36,927 nt of DNA from Acidiferrobacterales bacterium (GCA_019633985.1 JAHQWE010000063.1:1-36927); one strand, 5' to 3'. Shown: positions 7,894 through 17,470, counted from the first letter of the stretch. The notes: generated by a model not told the origin, from the letters alone. Translations and numbers: made by a program.

Positions 7894-9051
7894 GTGGAGA
7901 ACCTGAATTCCACCGAATATCTCGCGGCGAGACAACACGCATTTCCATGCGAGCAATGCGGTGCGCAACTGCAATACCTGGAAGGTTCAGATTCGCTGGT
8001 TTGCGCGCATTGTAACCATCAGCATCAAATACAGCTTTCGCGGGTGCCGATCGAAGAATACGATTTCCACTCAACGCTAAAGCAGATGCCTGGCGCTGCT
8101 CCGGACACCGTGCAGTACACGGTGAAGTGCCAGGCTTGTTCCGCCGAATTCGAATTTGATAAGAATCTTCACGCAGACGAATGTCCTTTTTGTGGGACCA
8201 AGATTATTGTCGACAGCCATGAACATCGCCTGATCCAACCCAAATCACTCTTACCTTTTCAGATAAACGCGAAGCAAGCCAGCGAATCTTATCGGAAGTG
8301 GCTGTCGAGGTTATGGTTTGCGCCGAACAAACTAAAAAAATTCGCTAGAAAGGAACGTAAGCTCAATGGCGTTTATGTGCCCTACTGGACCTATGATTGC
8401 GGTACTGACACCAGATACATCGGAGAACGCGGAGATATCTATCAAGTGCGGCAGCAGGTGAGGGTCAATGTGAATGGCAAGATGCAAACACAAACCCGTT
8501 TGGTAAATAAAATTCGATGGTCTCCTGCCAGTGGTACGGTCCGGCGGAATTTTGACGACCTTCTGATCTATGCTACCGATTCCCTACCGAGAACTATGGC
8601 ACGAGAGCTTGCACCATGGGATCTCAATGAGCTGAAACCCTTCCAGGAAGAGTTTCTCAGCGGATTCCAGAGCGAGGTTTATAAGATAGAAATCGACCAG
8701 GGTTTCGATTACGCCAAACAGCGTATGCACCCCGTCATTCGCCAGGATATTCGTCGTGCTATCGGTGGCGATCAACAGCGCATCCATCAGGCAGATACGC
8801 GTTACAGAAACATTTCCTTCAAACATGTTCTGCTACCCTTTTGGATCGCGGGGTTTCGCTTTCGAAACAAAACATTTCAGTTCATCGTGAACGGGAGAAC
8901 AGGAGAAGTACAGGGAGATCGGCCATGGAGTGCGGTTAAGATTAGCCTGGCAATACTGGCAGGCTTAGCGCTGGCCGGCGCTGTTGGCTGGGTTTATTTA
9001 CATGGTGATATATCGACTGCCGGGAATCAGATCCGCTGGAATTCATACTAA
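7894..9051 (+). CDS. Double zinc-ribbon membrane protein (YdjG-like)
   Basis: 385 aa from a GTG start at 7894 with AAGG about 10 bases upstream. Two zinc ribbons are clear: C19-x2-C22 with C37-x2-C40, and C79-x2-C82 with C97-x2-C100. A conserved region follows (IIVDSHEHRLIQPKSLLPFQI.., LNGVYVPYWTYDC, FRNKTFQFIVNGRTGEVQGDRPWSAVKI) and ends in one transmembrane helix (about 350-372) with a short outside tail. Databases often label such proteins 'primosomal N' superfamily helicase', but no helicase motif is present. The arrangement matches Bacillus YdjG, a membrane partner of an SPFH protein. The gene is 114 bases after the SPFH gene on the same strand. Confidence 0.85.
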   Translation: MENLNSTEYLAARQHAFPCEQCGAQLQYLEGSDSLVCAHCNHQHQIQLSRVPIEEYDFHSTLKQMPGAAPDTVQYTVKCQACSAEFEFDKNLHADECPFCGTKIIVDSHEHRLIQPKSLLPFQINAKQASESYRKWLSRLWFAPNKLKKFARKERKLNGVYVPYWTYDCGTDTRYIGERGDIYQVRQQVRVNVNGKMQTQTRLVNKIRWSPASGTVRRNFDDLLIYATDSLPRTMARELAPWDLNELKPFQEEFLSGFQSEVYKIEIDQGFDYAKQRMHPVIRQDIRRAIGGDQQRIHQADTRYRNISFKHVLLPFWIAGFRFRNKTFQFIVNGRTGEVQGDRPWSAVKISLAILAGLALAGAVGWVYLHGDISTAGNQIRWNSY

Positions 9052-9117
9052 GTCCCACTCGATGCCTCCAATTCTTGAAGCGAATTAGTGGTCTTAACGA
9101 CGCTACCAGGAATCAGA

Positions 9118-9306
9118 ATGGCGATGTTTGGATTAGTTTTCCTGGCGGGATATATCGTCAGTCGTGCAGCGTCATTTCACCATTTTGATACTGCATTATC
9201 AATGAAACTCAACGGAGTTCGCATACTCACTCTTGTGGAACCGCTGGGGATTGTCATTGTTATTGCGGGTGCATTTCGATTTATGGGCTCCAAAGCGAAG
9301 CGGTAA
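9118..9306 (+). CDS. Small two-helix membrane protein
   Basis: 62 aa. ATG 9118 is chosen over the upstream in-frame GTG 9088 because AGGAA (9108-9112) lies 5-6 bases before it. Two hydrophobic segments (MFGLVFLAGYIVS and LGIVIVIAGAFRFM) flank a short polar loop, and the C-terminus is basic (GSKAKR). No family is recognised. It is the last gene of the XpaC-TelA-SPFH-zinc-ribbon run, 66 bases behind it, so it may be a small subunit of that membrane assembly; this is inference from position only. Confidence 0.6.
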   Translation: MAMFGLVFLAGYIVSRAASFHHFDTALSMKLNGVRILTLVEPLGIVIVIAGAFRFMGSKAKR

Positions 9307-9339
9307 TGATTGAAATGATTAACGACTACGCTAGCGTCA

Positions 9340-9774
9340 CTACTTGATTCGCATTCTCGGGACAATGTTGAGATGATCTGGATCCCGGTAAACCCTCCAG
9401 GGATTCCAGCTAAATACGAAATCCTTCATCCAGAAATTAAACCAAAGACAGGCGGTGAGGGCTAAAAACCAGGCTATCGGGGAAACAGAAATCCGACCAC
9501 CAATGTTCGCGATCAGCAACCCGATTCCAATGATTAAAACCACAATTCCTACACCAGACTCCACGCAAAAACATTGCGCTTCTTTTTGTTCCACTGCGTT
9601 ACTCTTGAGCCGAAAGTAGAGATAGAGGTCTCTGAGTAACGTTTGTAGCAAAAAGACAATCGACAACCACAAAATAAAACGGCCAACTGACAGTTCAGCT
9701 GGCCATTTAGACACCGTGAGCGCGATAAAAATCATCGCAACGACTATCAGCGCAGGTTCTACTTTTCTGGGCAT
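9340..9774 (-). CDS. Hypothetical four-helix membrane protein
   Basis: The open frame extends to 10023, but its first 83 codons only mirror ssb in another frame. The likely start is the ATG at 9774-9772 (MPRKVEPALIVV), with AAGAAG just upstream, giving 144 aa. Four hydrophobic segments are visible (ALIVVAMIFIAL, FILWLSIVFLLQTLL, GIVVLIIGIGLLIANI, IAWFLALTACLWF). A cytoplasmic-type tail follows (DFVFSWNPWRVYRDPDHLNIVP). I do not recognise the family. It follows ssb by about 37 bases on the same strand and faces the mini-protein gene at 9306 tail to tail. Confidence 0.6.
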   Translation of the reverse strand: MPRKVEPALIVVAMIFIALTVSKWPAELSVGRFILWLSIVFLLQTLLRDLYLYFRLKSNAVEQKEAQCFCVESGVGIVVLIIGIGLLIANIGGRISVSPIAWFLALTACLWFNFWMKDFVFSWNPWRVYRDPDHLNIVPRMRIK

Positions 9775-9811
9775 CTTCTTAGTGAAGGGTAAAACGAGCG
9801 CCTGAAAGCAG

Positions 9812-10297
9812 CTAGAATGGGATGTCGTCGTCGAAGTCATCAAACGCGCCCTTCGGCTGTTGGGCTGCAGCAGGAGCGGCCTGCGGAGTCTGACGCTGCG
9901 CGGGGGCTGGCGACTGATCAAAGTTATCCATGCCACCACCCATACCACCAGCACCACCACCTCTACTGTCGAGCATTTGCATCTCATTGCCGACGATTTC
10001 TGTGGTGTATCGATCCTGGCCATCTTTATCCTGCCATTTTCGGGTTTGAAGCTTGCCTTCCACGTAGACTTTGGAACCTTTCTTCAAATATTCGCCTGCT
10101 ATTTCTGCCAGGCGATTAAAAAATACGATCCGATGCCACTCAGTTCGTTCTTGGTTTTCCCCAGTCTGTTTATCTTTCCATGATTCACTGGTTGCCAACG
10201 CAAGATTCGCCACAGCGGAACCGCTGGGGGTGTAACGCATTTCTGGATCACGTCCAAGGTTACCCACGAGAATAACCTTATTGATACCTCGAGCCAT
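9812..10297 (-). CDS. ssb: Single-stranded DNA-binding protein
   Basis: 161 aa with the classical bacterial SSB layout. The OB-fold spans about residues 1-110 ([19 protein letters not shown].., [43 protein letters not shown]). A Gly-rich then Gln/Ala/Pro-rich linker follows, and the acidic tip is DDFDDDIPF, which recruits repair and replication partners. It binds ssDNA as a tetramer. A strong AAGGAGGT (10311-10304) precedes the ATG and overlaps the stop codon of the upstream MFS gene, so translation is probably coupled. The uvrA/MFS/ssb neighbourhood is typical of Pseudomonas-like gammaproteobacteria. Confidence 0.98.
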   Translation of the reverse strand: MARGINKVILVGNLGRDPEMRYTPSGSAVANLALATSESWKDKQTGENQERTEWHRIVFFNRLAEIAGEYLKKGSKVYVEGKLQTRKWQDKDGQDRYTTEIVGNEMQMLDSRGGGAGGMGGGMDNFDQSPAPAQRQTPQAAPAAAQQPKGAFDDFDDDIPF

Positions 10298-10303
10298 TAT
10301 TTG

Positions 10304-10311
10304 ACCTCCTT
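10304..10311 (-). promoter_or_regulatory. ssb Shine-Dalgarno overlapping the MFS stop codon
   Basis: AAGGAGGT on the minus strand lies 6 bases before the ssb ATG, and its first two A bases belong to the TAA stop of the MFS gene (10312-10310). This places ssb translation directly behind termination of the MFS reading frame. Confidence 0.7.
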
Positions 10312-11689
10312 AGGTCGATTTGAGTTTAAAAAGTGCATCGGTGTCCAGATCCTTGTCGTCCACTTTCAGGTACGCCAGTTGCTCGCCCTGTAGAATGGTG
10401 ACTTCCTGTACACCTCTGACACGGCTTAGTTTATCAACCAGAGAGGCTCTATGCGACTCCGACAACGACCCTGTGGACAACTCTGACCCCAGATTGATTA
10501 CCCGGGAAGAAGACAATTTGAATGGGGGTGTGAATTGGCAAAGCAACAGCCACCCCAACATGACCACCGCAATGAGCGAAAAAAGTCCGGCTGTGTCATA
10601 CGACTGCAGAATGAGTCCTCCGACACTGCCCCCGATAAAAATCCCAAAAAATTGCAGACTGTTATAGACCCCCGTGGCGCTGCCCTTGCTCGCAGCAGGC
10701 GCAACCCTGGAAACAAGGGAAGGCAACATCGCTTCCAGCAGATTAAATCCAACAAAGTAAAGCCAAAGAGACACCAGTAAAAGTGAAAAAACGCCGTTAC
10801 CAAAAGAAGTTACTGCAATTCCAAAAGATGAAATAACGACAAATAAGCTACCTAGCTTAAGAATGGGATAATTCAGATGGGTTTTCGAAGTCATCATGAC
10901 CAATGGGATCATTGTAATGACAGATAGCAGAACGAGCGGCAAATAAACTTTCCAATGCATCGACAGCGGCAGATTTCCGATTCGAATTAGTTCAGCTGGG
11001 ATAGCCAGAAACAATGCGGTCATCGCGAAATGAAGTGTAAAAATACCCAAATTTAGCCTTTGTAACTGTCCATCCATCAATACCGACCTAATTTGATCCA
11101 CTACCGGAGCGATATCGCGATGCAAAAGATTGGTTTCCGGGTTTGGAACCAGAAAATGTAGGATCAAGATTGCAAGTAAGGCCCCCGCCGCGGTTATCCA
11201 AAAAAGCCCATCAACTCCTACCCAGCCTGCGAGAGGTGTAGCAATGGAAATGGAAAGCAGAAACATCATGCCAATTCCAGCGCCAAGGATAGCCATCGCC
11301 TTGGTTCTTTGCTCTTCTCGGGTTGAATCGGCTGCCAGGGCGAGAACGGCGGCAGAAACTGCTCCTCCACCCTGAATCGCGCGGCCAATAATGAGCCACT
11401 CCAGTGAAGTTGACAGCGCCGCTATGACACTCCCAAGAGCAAAGATTAACAGTCCGATGGTAATGACGCGTTTGCGGCCTATTCTGTCAGACATTAATCC
11501 GAAGGGTATTTGCAGGATTGCCTGTGTTAAACCATAAATCCCTAGGGCAAGGCCAATGGTGAACGGGGAGCTGTCGGGATACTCCGCCGCGTAAATAGCA
11601 AGAACCGGTAGTAATAAAAATAGCCCGAAAATGCGCAGCGAGGAGATCGCACTTAGAGCCAGAATAGCGCGCAGTTCGGCACTATTCAT
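10310..11689 (-). CDS. MFS transporter with C-terminal soluble domain
   Basis: Twelve-helix major facilitator protein. I prefer the ATG at 11689 ([13 protein letters not shown]..., 459 aa); an in-frame TTG at 11731 would add 14 residues and run into the uvrA promoter. MFS motif A appears between helices 2 and 3 ([16 protein letters not shown]). Helix 4-5 carries [17 protein letters not shown], typical of drug-efflux families. The last about 70 residues, after the membrane part, form a soluble beta-alpha unit ([33 protein letters not shown]) resembling a heavy-metal-associated or ferredoxin-like fold without a CxxC pair. Substrate unknown. It is cotranscribed with ssb and divergent from uvrA, as in Pseudomonas. 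Confidence 0.9.
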   Translation of the reverse strand: MNSAELRAILALSAISSLRIFGLFLLLPVLAIYAAEYPDSSPFTIGLALGIYGLTQAILQIPFGLMSDRIGRKRVITIGLLIFALGSVIAALSTSLEWLIIGRAIQGGGAVSAAVLALAADSTREEQRTKAMAILGAGIGMMFLLSISIATPLAGWVGVDGLFWITAAGALLAILILHFLVPNPETNLLHRDIAPVVDQIRSVLMDGQLQRLNLGIFTLHFAMTALFLAIPAELIRIGNLPLSMHWKVYLPLVLLSVITMIPLVMMTSKTHLNYPILKLGSLFVVISSFGIAVTSFGNGVFSLLLVSLWLYFVGFNLLEAMLPSLVSRVAPAASKGSATGVYNSLQFFGIFIGGSVGGLILQSYDTAGLFSLIAVVMLGWLLLCQFTPPFKLSSSRVINLGSELSTGSLSESHRASLVDKLSRVRGVQEVTILQGEQLAYLKVDDKDLDTDALFKLKST

Positions 11690-11722
11690 CTTGTTAAAAG
11701 AAGCGGACAAAGGAAATTTGGT

Positions 11723-11752
11723 TTGGCTCAAAAGTCGTGTGGCGCGTATAGT
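11723..11752 (+). promoter_or_regulatory. Candidate sigma-70 promoter of uvrA
   Basis: TTGGCT (11723-11728) and TATAGT (11747-11752) are separated by 18 bases. A start site near 11759 would leave a leader of about 27 bases before the GTG at 11786, which supports that start over a frame-open start at 11723. I see no CTG-N10-CAG LexA box here. Confidence 0.45.
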
Positions 11753-11785
11753 ATCAGGTTTTGTTTTTGCCTCTCAAAATCATCC

Positions 11786-14623
11786 GTGAGCACTGAAAAT
11801 ATTCTAATCCGGGGCGCCCGCACCCACAATTTAAAAGACATCAATCTAGAGCTCCCGAGAGACAAATTGATCGTGATAACTGGCCTTTCTGGTTCGGGGA
11901 AATCCTCTTTGGCATTTGACACCATCTATGCGGAAGGACAGCGTCGATATGTCGAATCGCTTTCCACCTATGCACGCCAGTTTCTGTCGATGATGGAGAA
12001 ACCGGAGGTGGATTTAATAGAGGGCCTCTCTCCGGCAATCAGTATTGAGCAAAAATCATCGTCCCATAATCCACGATCTACCGTGGGCACGGTGACCGAG
12101 ATATATGACTATCTGCGGTTGTTGTTTGCCCGTATTGGGGAACCTCGATGTCCGGATCATGGAACGGTGTTAGAGGCGCAAACGGTGAGCCAAATGGTGG
12201 ATTTGGTCATGGAAAAGCCGGAAGGTACCAGATTGATGCTGCTTGCGCCGGTAGTGAATGATCGCAAGGGAGAATTCCAGCAGCTGTTGGGTGAGCTGCA
12301 TTCCCAAGGCTATATCCGCGCCCAAATAGATGGCAAAACTTATGAGCTGGATTCGCCGCCCAAACTCGACAAACGCTACAAGCACTCCATCGAGGTCATT
12401 ATCGACCGTGTGGTGGTCAAACCGGATAATCAGCAACGATTGGCAGAGTCATTCGAAACCGCATTGGCGCTGACAGATGGCACTGCCAAAATAGCTATAC
12501 TGGATGACGACCGCAATGTCACTGAATCCATCTTATTTTCCAGCAAATTTGCCTGTTCACAATGCGGCTACAGTCTTAATGAACTGGAGCCCAGACTGTT
12601 TTCGTTTAATAACCCCGCTGGTGCCTGTAGCGATTGCGACGGCCTGGGAGTACGACAGTTTTTCGATCCGCAACGTATTGTGGTAGATCCAGATACCTCC
12701 CTGGCCGCGGGGGCGATTAGAGGCTGGGATAGACGCAGTGCTTACTATTTTTCGCAGCTAACCAGTCTCGCAGAGCACTATGGTTTCAGCGTCGACAAAC
12801 CGTTTAGCGCATTGACCAAAAAGCAACAAAATATTGTGTTGTATGGCAGCGGCAAGGAGGAAATCTCATTTGTTTATGTAAGACCTGGTCGCAAATTCGA
12901 GAAAAAACACGTATTTGAAGGGGTGATTAATAACTATGAACGACGTTACCGAGAAACGGAATCAAGCGCAGCCAGGGAGGAACTCGCCAAGTGCATGAAC
13001 ACGGCCACCTGCTCCACCTGCGAAGGAAGCCGGCTTAGACGCGCTGCACGTAATGTCTTCATAGAAAACCAACCTATCCATCATCTCACTACCCTGCCCG
13101 TCGGCGGCGCTCTCGAATTTTTTGGTGCAATGAAGCTAAAGGGTTGGCGGGCGGAAATCGCCCAGAAAATATTGATGGAAATCAACGCACGACTCGGTTT
13201 CCTCATCAACGTGGGTTTGAACTATTTATCGCTTTCTCGCGCGGCCGAGACGTTGTCAGGCGGCGAGGCACAAAGAATTCGACTGGCTTCCCAGATCGGT
13301 TCAGGATTGGTGGGCGTCATGTATGTGCTGGATGAGCCCTCGATTGGATTGCATCAACGGGATAATGCCAGGCTGCTCAAAACCCTATTCCACTTACGTG
13401 ATCTGGGAAATACTGTAATCGTCGTAGAACACGATGAGGATGCAATTCGGAGCGCCGATTACGTGGTCGATATTGGCCCGGGGGCTGGTAAACATGGTGG
13501 CAATATCGTGGCACAGGGAACACCGGCGAAACTGCTCAAGAGTGCTAAATCACTGACGGCTAAATTCCTCAATGGAAAGGAAACCATCCCTCTTCCCAAA
13601 TCTCGAACTCCAGTAGATACTGACCGAATGATGTCCGTTTCTGGCGCCACCGGCAATAACCTGAAATCGGTGAATGTTTCCATCCCAGTCGGCCTGTTAA
13701 CCTGTGTGACCGGTGTCTCCGGTTCGGGGAAGTCAACGCTTGTCAACGGCACACTCTACCCAGCGGTGGCCCATGCATTGAATCTGGTTCGGGCGCAGCC
13801 CATGCCACATACTGACATTGATGGTCTCGATCACTTTGACAAAATCATTATGATCGACCAGAGTCCGATTGGGCGCACCCCGCGCTCCAATCCCGCAACC
13901 TATACTGGTTTGTTTACCCACTTACGAGATCTGTTTACCAATACGCAGGAAGCTCGAGCGAGAGGCTATAAACCAGGACGCTTTTCATTCAATGTGAAAG
14001 GCGGTCGCTGCGAAGCCTGTCAGGGAGATGGAATGATTCGGGTCGAAATGCATTTCCTGCCTGATGTTTACGTAGCCTGCGATGTATGTAAAGGCGAGCG
14101 CTATAACCGAGAAACCCTGGAGGTTCGGTTCAAGGGTAAAAATATCAGCGAAGTTTTGGCCATGACCATTGAAGAGGCCTCGGTGTTTTTTGATGCTATT
14201 CCCGTGGTCAAGAAAAAACTGGATACTCTGATGGATGTCGGCCTGGGATACATCACGCTCGGGCAAAGCGCGATTACCTTGAGCGGTGGTGAAGCACAGC
14301 GTATAAAACTCGCCCGAGAATTATCAAAGCGTGATACCGGCCGCACGCTCTATGTGCTTGATGAACCGACAACAGGACTACACTTCCACGATATTCGGCA
14401 GTTGCTTACCGTTTTACATCGTCTACGTGATCACGGAAATACGATCATTGTGATTGAACACAATCTTGATGTGATAAAAACAGCAGACTGGATCATTGAT
14501 ATTGGCCCAGAGGGAGGTGATGGTGGTGGCGAAGTTGTCGCATTTGGTACGCCGGAGCAGGTATCAAAAGTAAAGCGATCTCATACAGCAAAATATTTAA
14601 AGCCCTTCTTGAAGGCAAGTTAA
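11786..14623 (+). CDS. uvrA: Excinuclease ABC subunit UvrA
   Basis: UvrA is the damage-sensing ATPase of nucleotide excision repair and loads UvrB onto lesions. The open frame begins at 11723, but homology starts at [22 protein letters not shown], so the GTG at 11786 is chosen (945 aa; E. coli has 940). Both ABC modules are intact. The first has Walker [10 protein letters not shown] and signature [16 protein letters not shown]; the second has [10 protein letters not shown] and [18 protein letters not shown]. The zinc modules are [27 protein letters not shown] and [26 protein letters not shown], and the Walker B segments are [12 protein letters not shown] and [12 protein letters not shown]. 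Monocistronic, divergent from the MFS-ssb pair. Confidence 0.98.
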   Translation: MSTENILIRGARTHNLKDINLELPRDKLIVITGLSGSGKSSLAFDTIYAEGQRRYVESLSTYARQFLSMMEKPEVDLIEGLSPAISIEQKSSSHNPRSTVGTVTEIYDYLRLLFARIGEPRCPDHGTVLEAQTVSQMVDLVMEKPEGTRLMLLAPVVNDRKGEFQQLLGELHSQGYIRAQIDGKTYELDSPPKLDKRYKHSIEVIIDRVVVKPDNQQRLAESFETALALTDGTAKIAILDDDRNVTESILFSSKFACSQCGYSLNELEPRLFSFNNPAGACSDCDGLGVRQFFDPQRIVVDPDTSLAAGAIRGWDRRSAYYFSQLTSLAEHYGFSVDKPFSALTKKQQNIVLYGSGKEEISFVYVRPGRKFEKKHVFEGVINNYERRYRETESSAAREELAKCMNTATCSTCEGSRLRRAARNVFIENQPIHHLTTLPVGGALEFFGAMKLKGWRAEIAQKILMEINARLGFLINVGLNYLSLSRAAETLSGGEAQRIRLASQIGSGLVGVMYVLDEPSIGLHQRDNARLLKTLFHLRDLGNTVIVVEHDEDAIRSADYVVDIGPGAGKHGGNIVAQGTPAKLLKSAKSLTAKFLNGKETIPLPKSRTPVDTDRMMSVSGATGNNLKSVNVSIPVGLLTCVTGVSGSGKSTLVNGTLYPAVAHALNLVRAQPMPHTDIDGLDHFDKIIMIDQSPIGRTPRSNPATYTGLFTHLRDLFTNTQEARARGYKPGRFSFNVKGGRCEACQGDGMIRVEMHFLPDVYVACDVCKGERYNRETLEVRFKGKNISEVLAMTIEEASVFFDAIPVVKKKLDTLMDVGLGYITLGQSAITLSGGEAQRIKLARELSKRDTGRTLYVLDEPTTGLHFHDIRQLLTVLHRLRDHGNTIIVIEHNLDVIKTADWIIDIGPEGGDGGGEVVAFGTPEQVSKVKRSHTAKYLKPFLKAS

Positions 14624-14906
14624 CACGAACGTCTTTAAAGCCTGGCAACCGACAACGAAACTCAAGTCAAATTCATTTTTCTAGCATTGAAACTAAACAG
14701 AGCAATTTGTGGCAGTGTGTTTTTCTCGTTTTTGGCAACCAGTTGACGCCCCTTTTTTGGGCGGTACTTTTCGAGCCATCGCTCTGCAAAGTTTCTTTGG
14801 AAGATCGTCAAATAGCATTGTGCTTGGTTTAGGTAACGTCAATCAAAGAACCAAAATTCGTCGTCCAGGTCAGAGCGGTAATGAAATCACTAATTAAAAT
14901 TCCATC

Positions 14907-16127
14907 ATGAAAAAGCAGAAAATCGAATTTACTGGCAGCAACAATGACAAACTCGCCGGGTTGCTGGAGTTGCCGGAGGGGAAGCCCGCGGCCTTTGCGC
15001 TATTCGCCCATTGCTTTACCTGTGGAAAAGATATTGCATCCGCATCCAGGATTTCGAGGGCACTGGTAGCGAAAGGCTATGCGGTGATGCGATTCGACTT
15101 TACCGGTCTAGGCGGCAGCGATGGCGACTTTGAAAACACCAACTTTTCTTCTAATGTAGAGGATCTAATAGCAGCGGCAAACTATCTTGAATCGGAATGG
15201 TTGGCCCCCGCCATATTAATAGGGCACAGCTTGGGGGGAACCGCGGTTTTAAGAGCTGCGGTAGATATTCCCTCTTCGCGGGGCATTGTCACCATTGGAT
15301 CACCTGCAGAAGCAGACCATGTCGCCAAACAGTTTGCTTGCGAGATTGACACCATCAAGCAAAGTGGCGAGGCGAAAGTGCGCCTCGCCGGGAGGCCGTT
15401 CACAATCAAGAAGCAATTTCTGGATGATATTCAAGCGCAGTCTACGGACCATCTTTCGCGATTGGGTAAGGCATTGCTTGTGATGCACTCACCTGTTGAC
15501 ACCACTGTTTCCATTAATCAAGCCGAAAAGATCTATCGCGCGGCAAAGCATCCCAAGAGTTTCGTCAGTCTCGATCAGGCAGATCACCTTCTCTCAGGGA
15601 AAGCCGACGCCGAATATGTTGCTCAGATCATTGCCGCGTGGTCGAGTCGATTGATCGAGGGGACGGAGGGGTCGAATTCCACGCAACAAGCCGTTAATTC
15701 AGGTGAAGTATATGTTGAAGAGAAGAATCAAAATTTCACCCAGAATGTAGTCAGCGACCATCACTTCTGGTTGGCGGATGAACCGTTAACCGTTGGTGGC
15801 AATGATCTCGGTCCTGATCCGTATGAGCATCTGCTAGCTGCCTTGGGTAGCTGCACCACGATGACCCTTCGGATGTATGCGAAGCGGAAGAATATTCCGT
15901 TAAAACGAGCGGCGGTGAAACTAAGGCACTATCGGCAACATGGAAGCGATTGCGCAGAATGCGATGAACAGCATCCCCAGGTAGATGTGATCGATCGCGA
16001 AATCACCTTGATCGGAGATTTAGATCAGAGCCAGCGAGACAAACTAATGTCAATCGCAGATCGATGCCCAGTACATCGAACGTTGATGGGGAAGTTGCTG
16101 ATAAATACCAAAGTTGCTGAAAAATAA
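14907..16127 (+). CDS. Alpha/beta hydrolase-OsmC fusion protein
   Basis: 406 aa with two domains. Residues about 1-255 are an alpha/beta hydrolase: nucleophile elbow GHSLGG (106-111, Ser108), an oxyanion-side AHCFTCGKD, and a late catalytic His in SLDQADHLLSGKADA. Residues about 270-406 are an OsmC/Ohr-type domain with both redox Cys in their usual settings, GSCTTMTLRMYAKRK and DRCPVHRTL. This bifunctional pair is common in proteobacteria; the OsmC part suggests thiol-dependent peroxide detoxification and the hydrolase part an esterase or thioesterase, but the natural substrate is not known. Start ATG 14907 has a weak ribosome site. The preceding 283 bases (14624-14906) hold only a weak CGCCC/GGGCG hairpin near 14751-14765 behind uvrA. 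Confidence 0.93.
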   Translation: MKKQKIEFTGSNNDKLAGLLELPEGKPAAFALFAHCFTCGKDIASASRISRALVAKGYAVMRFDFTGLGGSDGDFENTNFSSNVEDLIAAANYLESEWLAPAILIGHSLGGTAVLRAAVDIPSSRGIVTIGSPAEADHVAKQFACEIDTIKQSGEAKVRLAGRPFTIKKQFLDDIQAQSTDHLSRLGKALLVMHSPVDTTVSINQAEKIYRAAKHPKSFVSLDQADHLLSGKADAEYVAQIIAAWSSRLIEGTEGSNSTQQAVNSGEVYVEEKNQNFTQNVVSDHHFWLADEPLTVGGNDLGPDPYEHLLAALGSCTTMTLRMYAKRKNIPLKRAAVKLRHYRQHGSDCAECDEQHPQVDVIDREITLIGDLDQSQRDKLMSIADRCPVHRTLMGKLLINTKVAEK

Positions 16128-16201
16128 TAACGGCGACATCGCCATTTACAGTTTAATAATGATAGGAATCAATAGCCGCTCGTCGCTTTGAGCCCTGTTA
16201 G

Positions 16202-16486
16202 CTATAAGGTCAGTGTGGGCTCCAGCTGGCTACCTGGCTCGATTACCGTTCCTGACCCTTCTCCGCCCTCACCTTCTCCTCCATCGCCTTCACCGCCCTC
16301 TCCAGATCCACCTGATCCGCCATCACCTTCACCACTACCACCACCTTCACTACCAGTCTGCTGCGCAGGTTCCATTGGTTCAGAGGGAGTGACCGCTTCA
16401 CCATCACCGCCACCACCACACCCAACTAATGCCAATAATAGGAAAACAACGAGATAAGACTTTTGAAAGGGGCCGAGAGTTGTCAT
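16202..16486 (-). CDS. Gly/Glu/Ser-rich lipoprotein of low complexity
   Basis: I use the ATG at 16486 (94 aa) because it starts right at the signal peptide; an upstream in-frame ATG at 16522 adds 12 residues. MTTLGPFQKSYLVVFLLLA is followed by the lipobox LVGC, then GGGG, an acidic spacer and a run of Gly/Ser/Glu (GSEGGG, GEGDGGSGG, GEGGEGDGGEGEGGEG). The tail ends VIEPGSQLEPTLTL. The DNA here is an imperfect short tandem array. No enzymatic domain remains; it may be an anchor or spacer lipoprotein. The opposite strand reads Pro/Ser-rich over the same array, but has neither a start context nor a signal peptide. It is convergent with the hydrolase-OsmC gene. Confidence 0.6.
   Translation of the reverse strand: MTTLGPFQKSYLVVFLLLALVGCGGGGDGEAVTPSEPMEPAQQTGSEGGGSGEGDGGSGGSGEGGEGDGGEGEGGEGSGTVIEPGSQLEPTLTL
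16255..16370. repeat. Low-complexity short tandem array inside the lipoprotein gene
   Basis: Imperfect repetition of CCACCTTCACC/CCGCCCTCACC-like units (plus-strand view), encoding the Gly/Ser/Glu run of the lipoprotein on the minus strand. Such arrays vary in length by slippage between strains. Confidence 0.6.
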
Positions 16487-16602
16487 CGTATACAGTGGAA
16501 AAGTTGTTGAATTGATGCCCATAGTCTAATCGAGCAATTCAGTGGCCAGTAAGTAATTATTACCCGCGAGGATGTATGTTTTTCACCACTTATTTCATGA
16601 CA

Positions 16603-16633
16603 AAAAAAAGCGCGGATAAACCGCGCTTTTTTT
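16603..16633. terminator. Strong bidirectional rho-independent terminator
   Basis: Perfect 13-bp stem: A7-GCGCGG (16603-16615) with CCGCGC-T7 (16621-16633) and a 5-base loop ATAAA. The A-run and T-run serve both strands. On the minus strand it lies directly behind the formate dehydrogenase genes (stop at 16649), ending the fds transcript. Confidence 0.92.
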
Positions 16634-16648
16634 CTAAACATCGGTAAT

Positions 16649-17452
16649 CTAAACTGCTTCCAGCTTTGCAGCACAAAACTTAAACTCGGGAATTTTGCCC
16701 ACTGGATCCAACGCCGAGTTTGTTAGCGTATTTGCCGCAGCTTCTGCGTAACAGAAAGGAATAAACACCACGCCCTCTGGTACAGCACCGTCTGCCCGGG
16801 CCTTTAACTCGATGACCCCGCGCCGAGTAGAAATACGTACCTTATCACCTCCTGCAATATTGAGCTTTTGCAATGCCTGTGGAGAAATGGCGGCTACCGC
16901 CTCAGGTTCGATCTGATCAAGCACATCACTCCTTCGCGTCATGGATCCAGTATGCCAGTGTTCCAATTGACGTCCGGTAGTCAGAATCAGGGGATATTCA
17001 TCATCCGGCACTTCGTCCGGTGAGATCAGTTTCGCTGGCACCAGTTTTCCCTTTTTACTTGCGGTGGGAAAGCCGTCGGTAAAAACAATATCGTTGCCTG
17101 GCTTGTCTTCAGCCTCGCAGGGATAAGTCACAGCGCTTTCCTTTTCAAGCCGATTCCAGGTGATATTGTTGAGCGATGGCATCACCGTGGTCATTTCAGC
17201 GAATACATCCGATGGATGAGTGTAGTTCCAATCCAGATCCAATCTGCGTGCCAGCTCCTGGGTAATCCACCAATCTTGCTGCGCGTCCCCTGGCAGATCC
17301 AGCGCCGCTCTACCCAGTTGCACCTGTCGGTTAGTATTGGTCACCGTACCGTCCTTTTCCGGCCATGCTGAGGCAGGCAGAATTACATCGGCATAGAATG
17401 CCGTTTCGGTTAAAAATAAATCCTGCACCACGAGGTGGTCTAATTTCGCCAA
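16649..17452 (-). CDS. FdsA C-terminal part (after the amber codon)
   Basis: Continuous with the upstream part in the same frame. The only available independent start is TTG 17452, without a ribosome site, so separate translation is doubtful. It holds the conserved LTETAFYADVILPASAWPEKDGT, the TTGRQLEHWHTGSMTRRS motif that contacts the pterin cofactor, and the molybdopterin dinucleotide-binding C-terminal domain (IEPEAVAAISPQ.. VFIPFCYAEAAANTLTN). All look under selection. Confidence 0.7.
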   Translation of the reverse strand: MAKLDHLVVQDLFLTETAFYADVILPASAWPEKDGTVTNTNRQVQLGRAALDLPGDAQQDWWITQELARRLDLDWNYTHPSDVFAEMTTVMPSLNNITWNRLEKESAVTYPCEAEDKPGNDIVFTDGFPTASKKGKLVPAKLISPDEVPDDEYPLILTTGRQLEHWHTGSMTRRSDVLDQIEPEAVAAISPQALQKLNIAGGDKVRISTRRGVIELKARADGAVPEGVVFIPFCYAEAAANTLTNSALDPVGKIPEFKFCAAKLEAV

Positions 17453-17467
17453 GGCATCGCGAGCATG

Positions 17468-17470
17468 CTA
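17468..17470 (-). other. In-frame TAG inside fdsA (codon 642)
   Basis: Context on the minus strand is GAC CCC GAT GTG TAG CAT GCT CGC, between the conserved ENPAMSDPDV and HARDALAKLDH. The base after TAG is C, a context that can favour read-through. CAG or GAG would be one substitution away. Confidence 0.9.

Noticed and set aside
7894..9051. 'Primosomal protein N' helicase' label for the zinc-ribbon protein
   Set aside because: No Walker or helicase motifs; only zinc ribbons and a membrane helix.
11690..11790. LexA (SOS) box in the uvrA/MFS gap
   Set aside because: No CTG-N10-CAG palindrome can be found; only a sigma-70-like promoter is visible.
14709..14897. 62-aa ORF between uvrA and the hydrolase-OsmC gene
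   Set aside because: No ribosome site, no recognisable domain, skewed composition; treated as non-coding.
16188..16457. Plus-strand Pro/Ser-rich ORF
   Set aside because: It is the antisense of the lipoprotein repeat array; it has no ribosome site or domain, whereas the minus strand shows a signal peptide and lipobox.
17468..17470. Selenocysteine or pyrrolysine recoding at the fdsA stop
   Set aside because: The codon is TAG, not TGA, the catalytic position already carries Cys, and no pyrrolysine genes are in view; gammaproteobacteria rarely have them.
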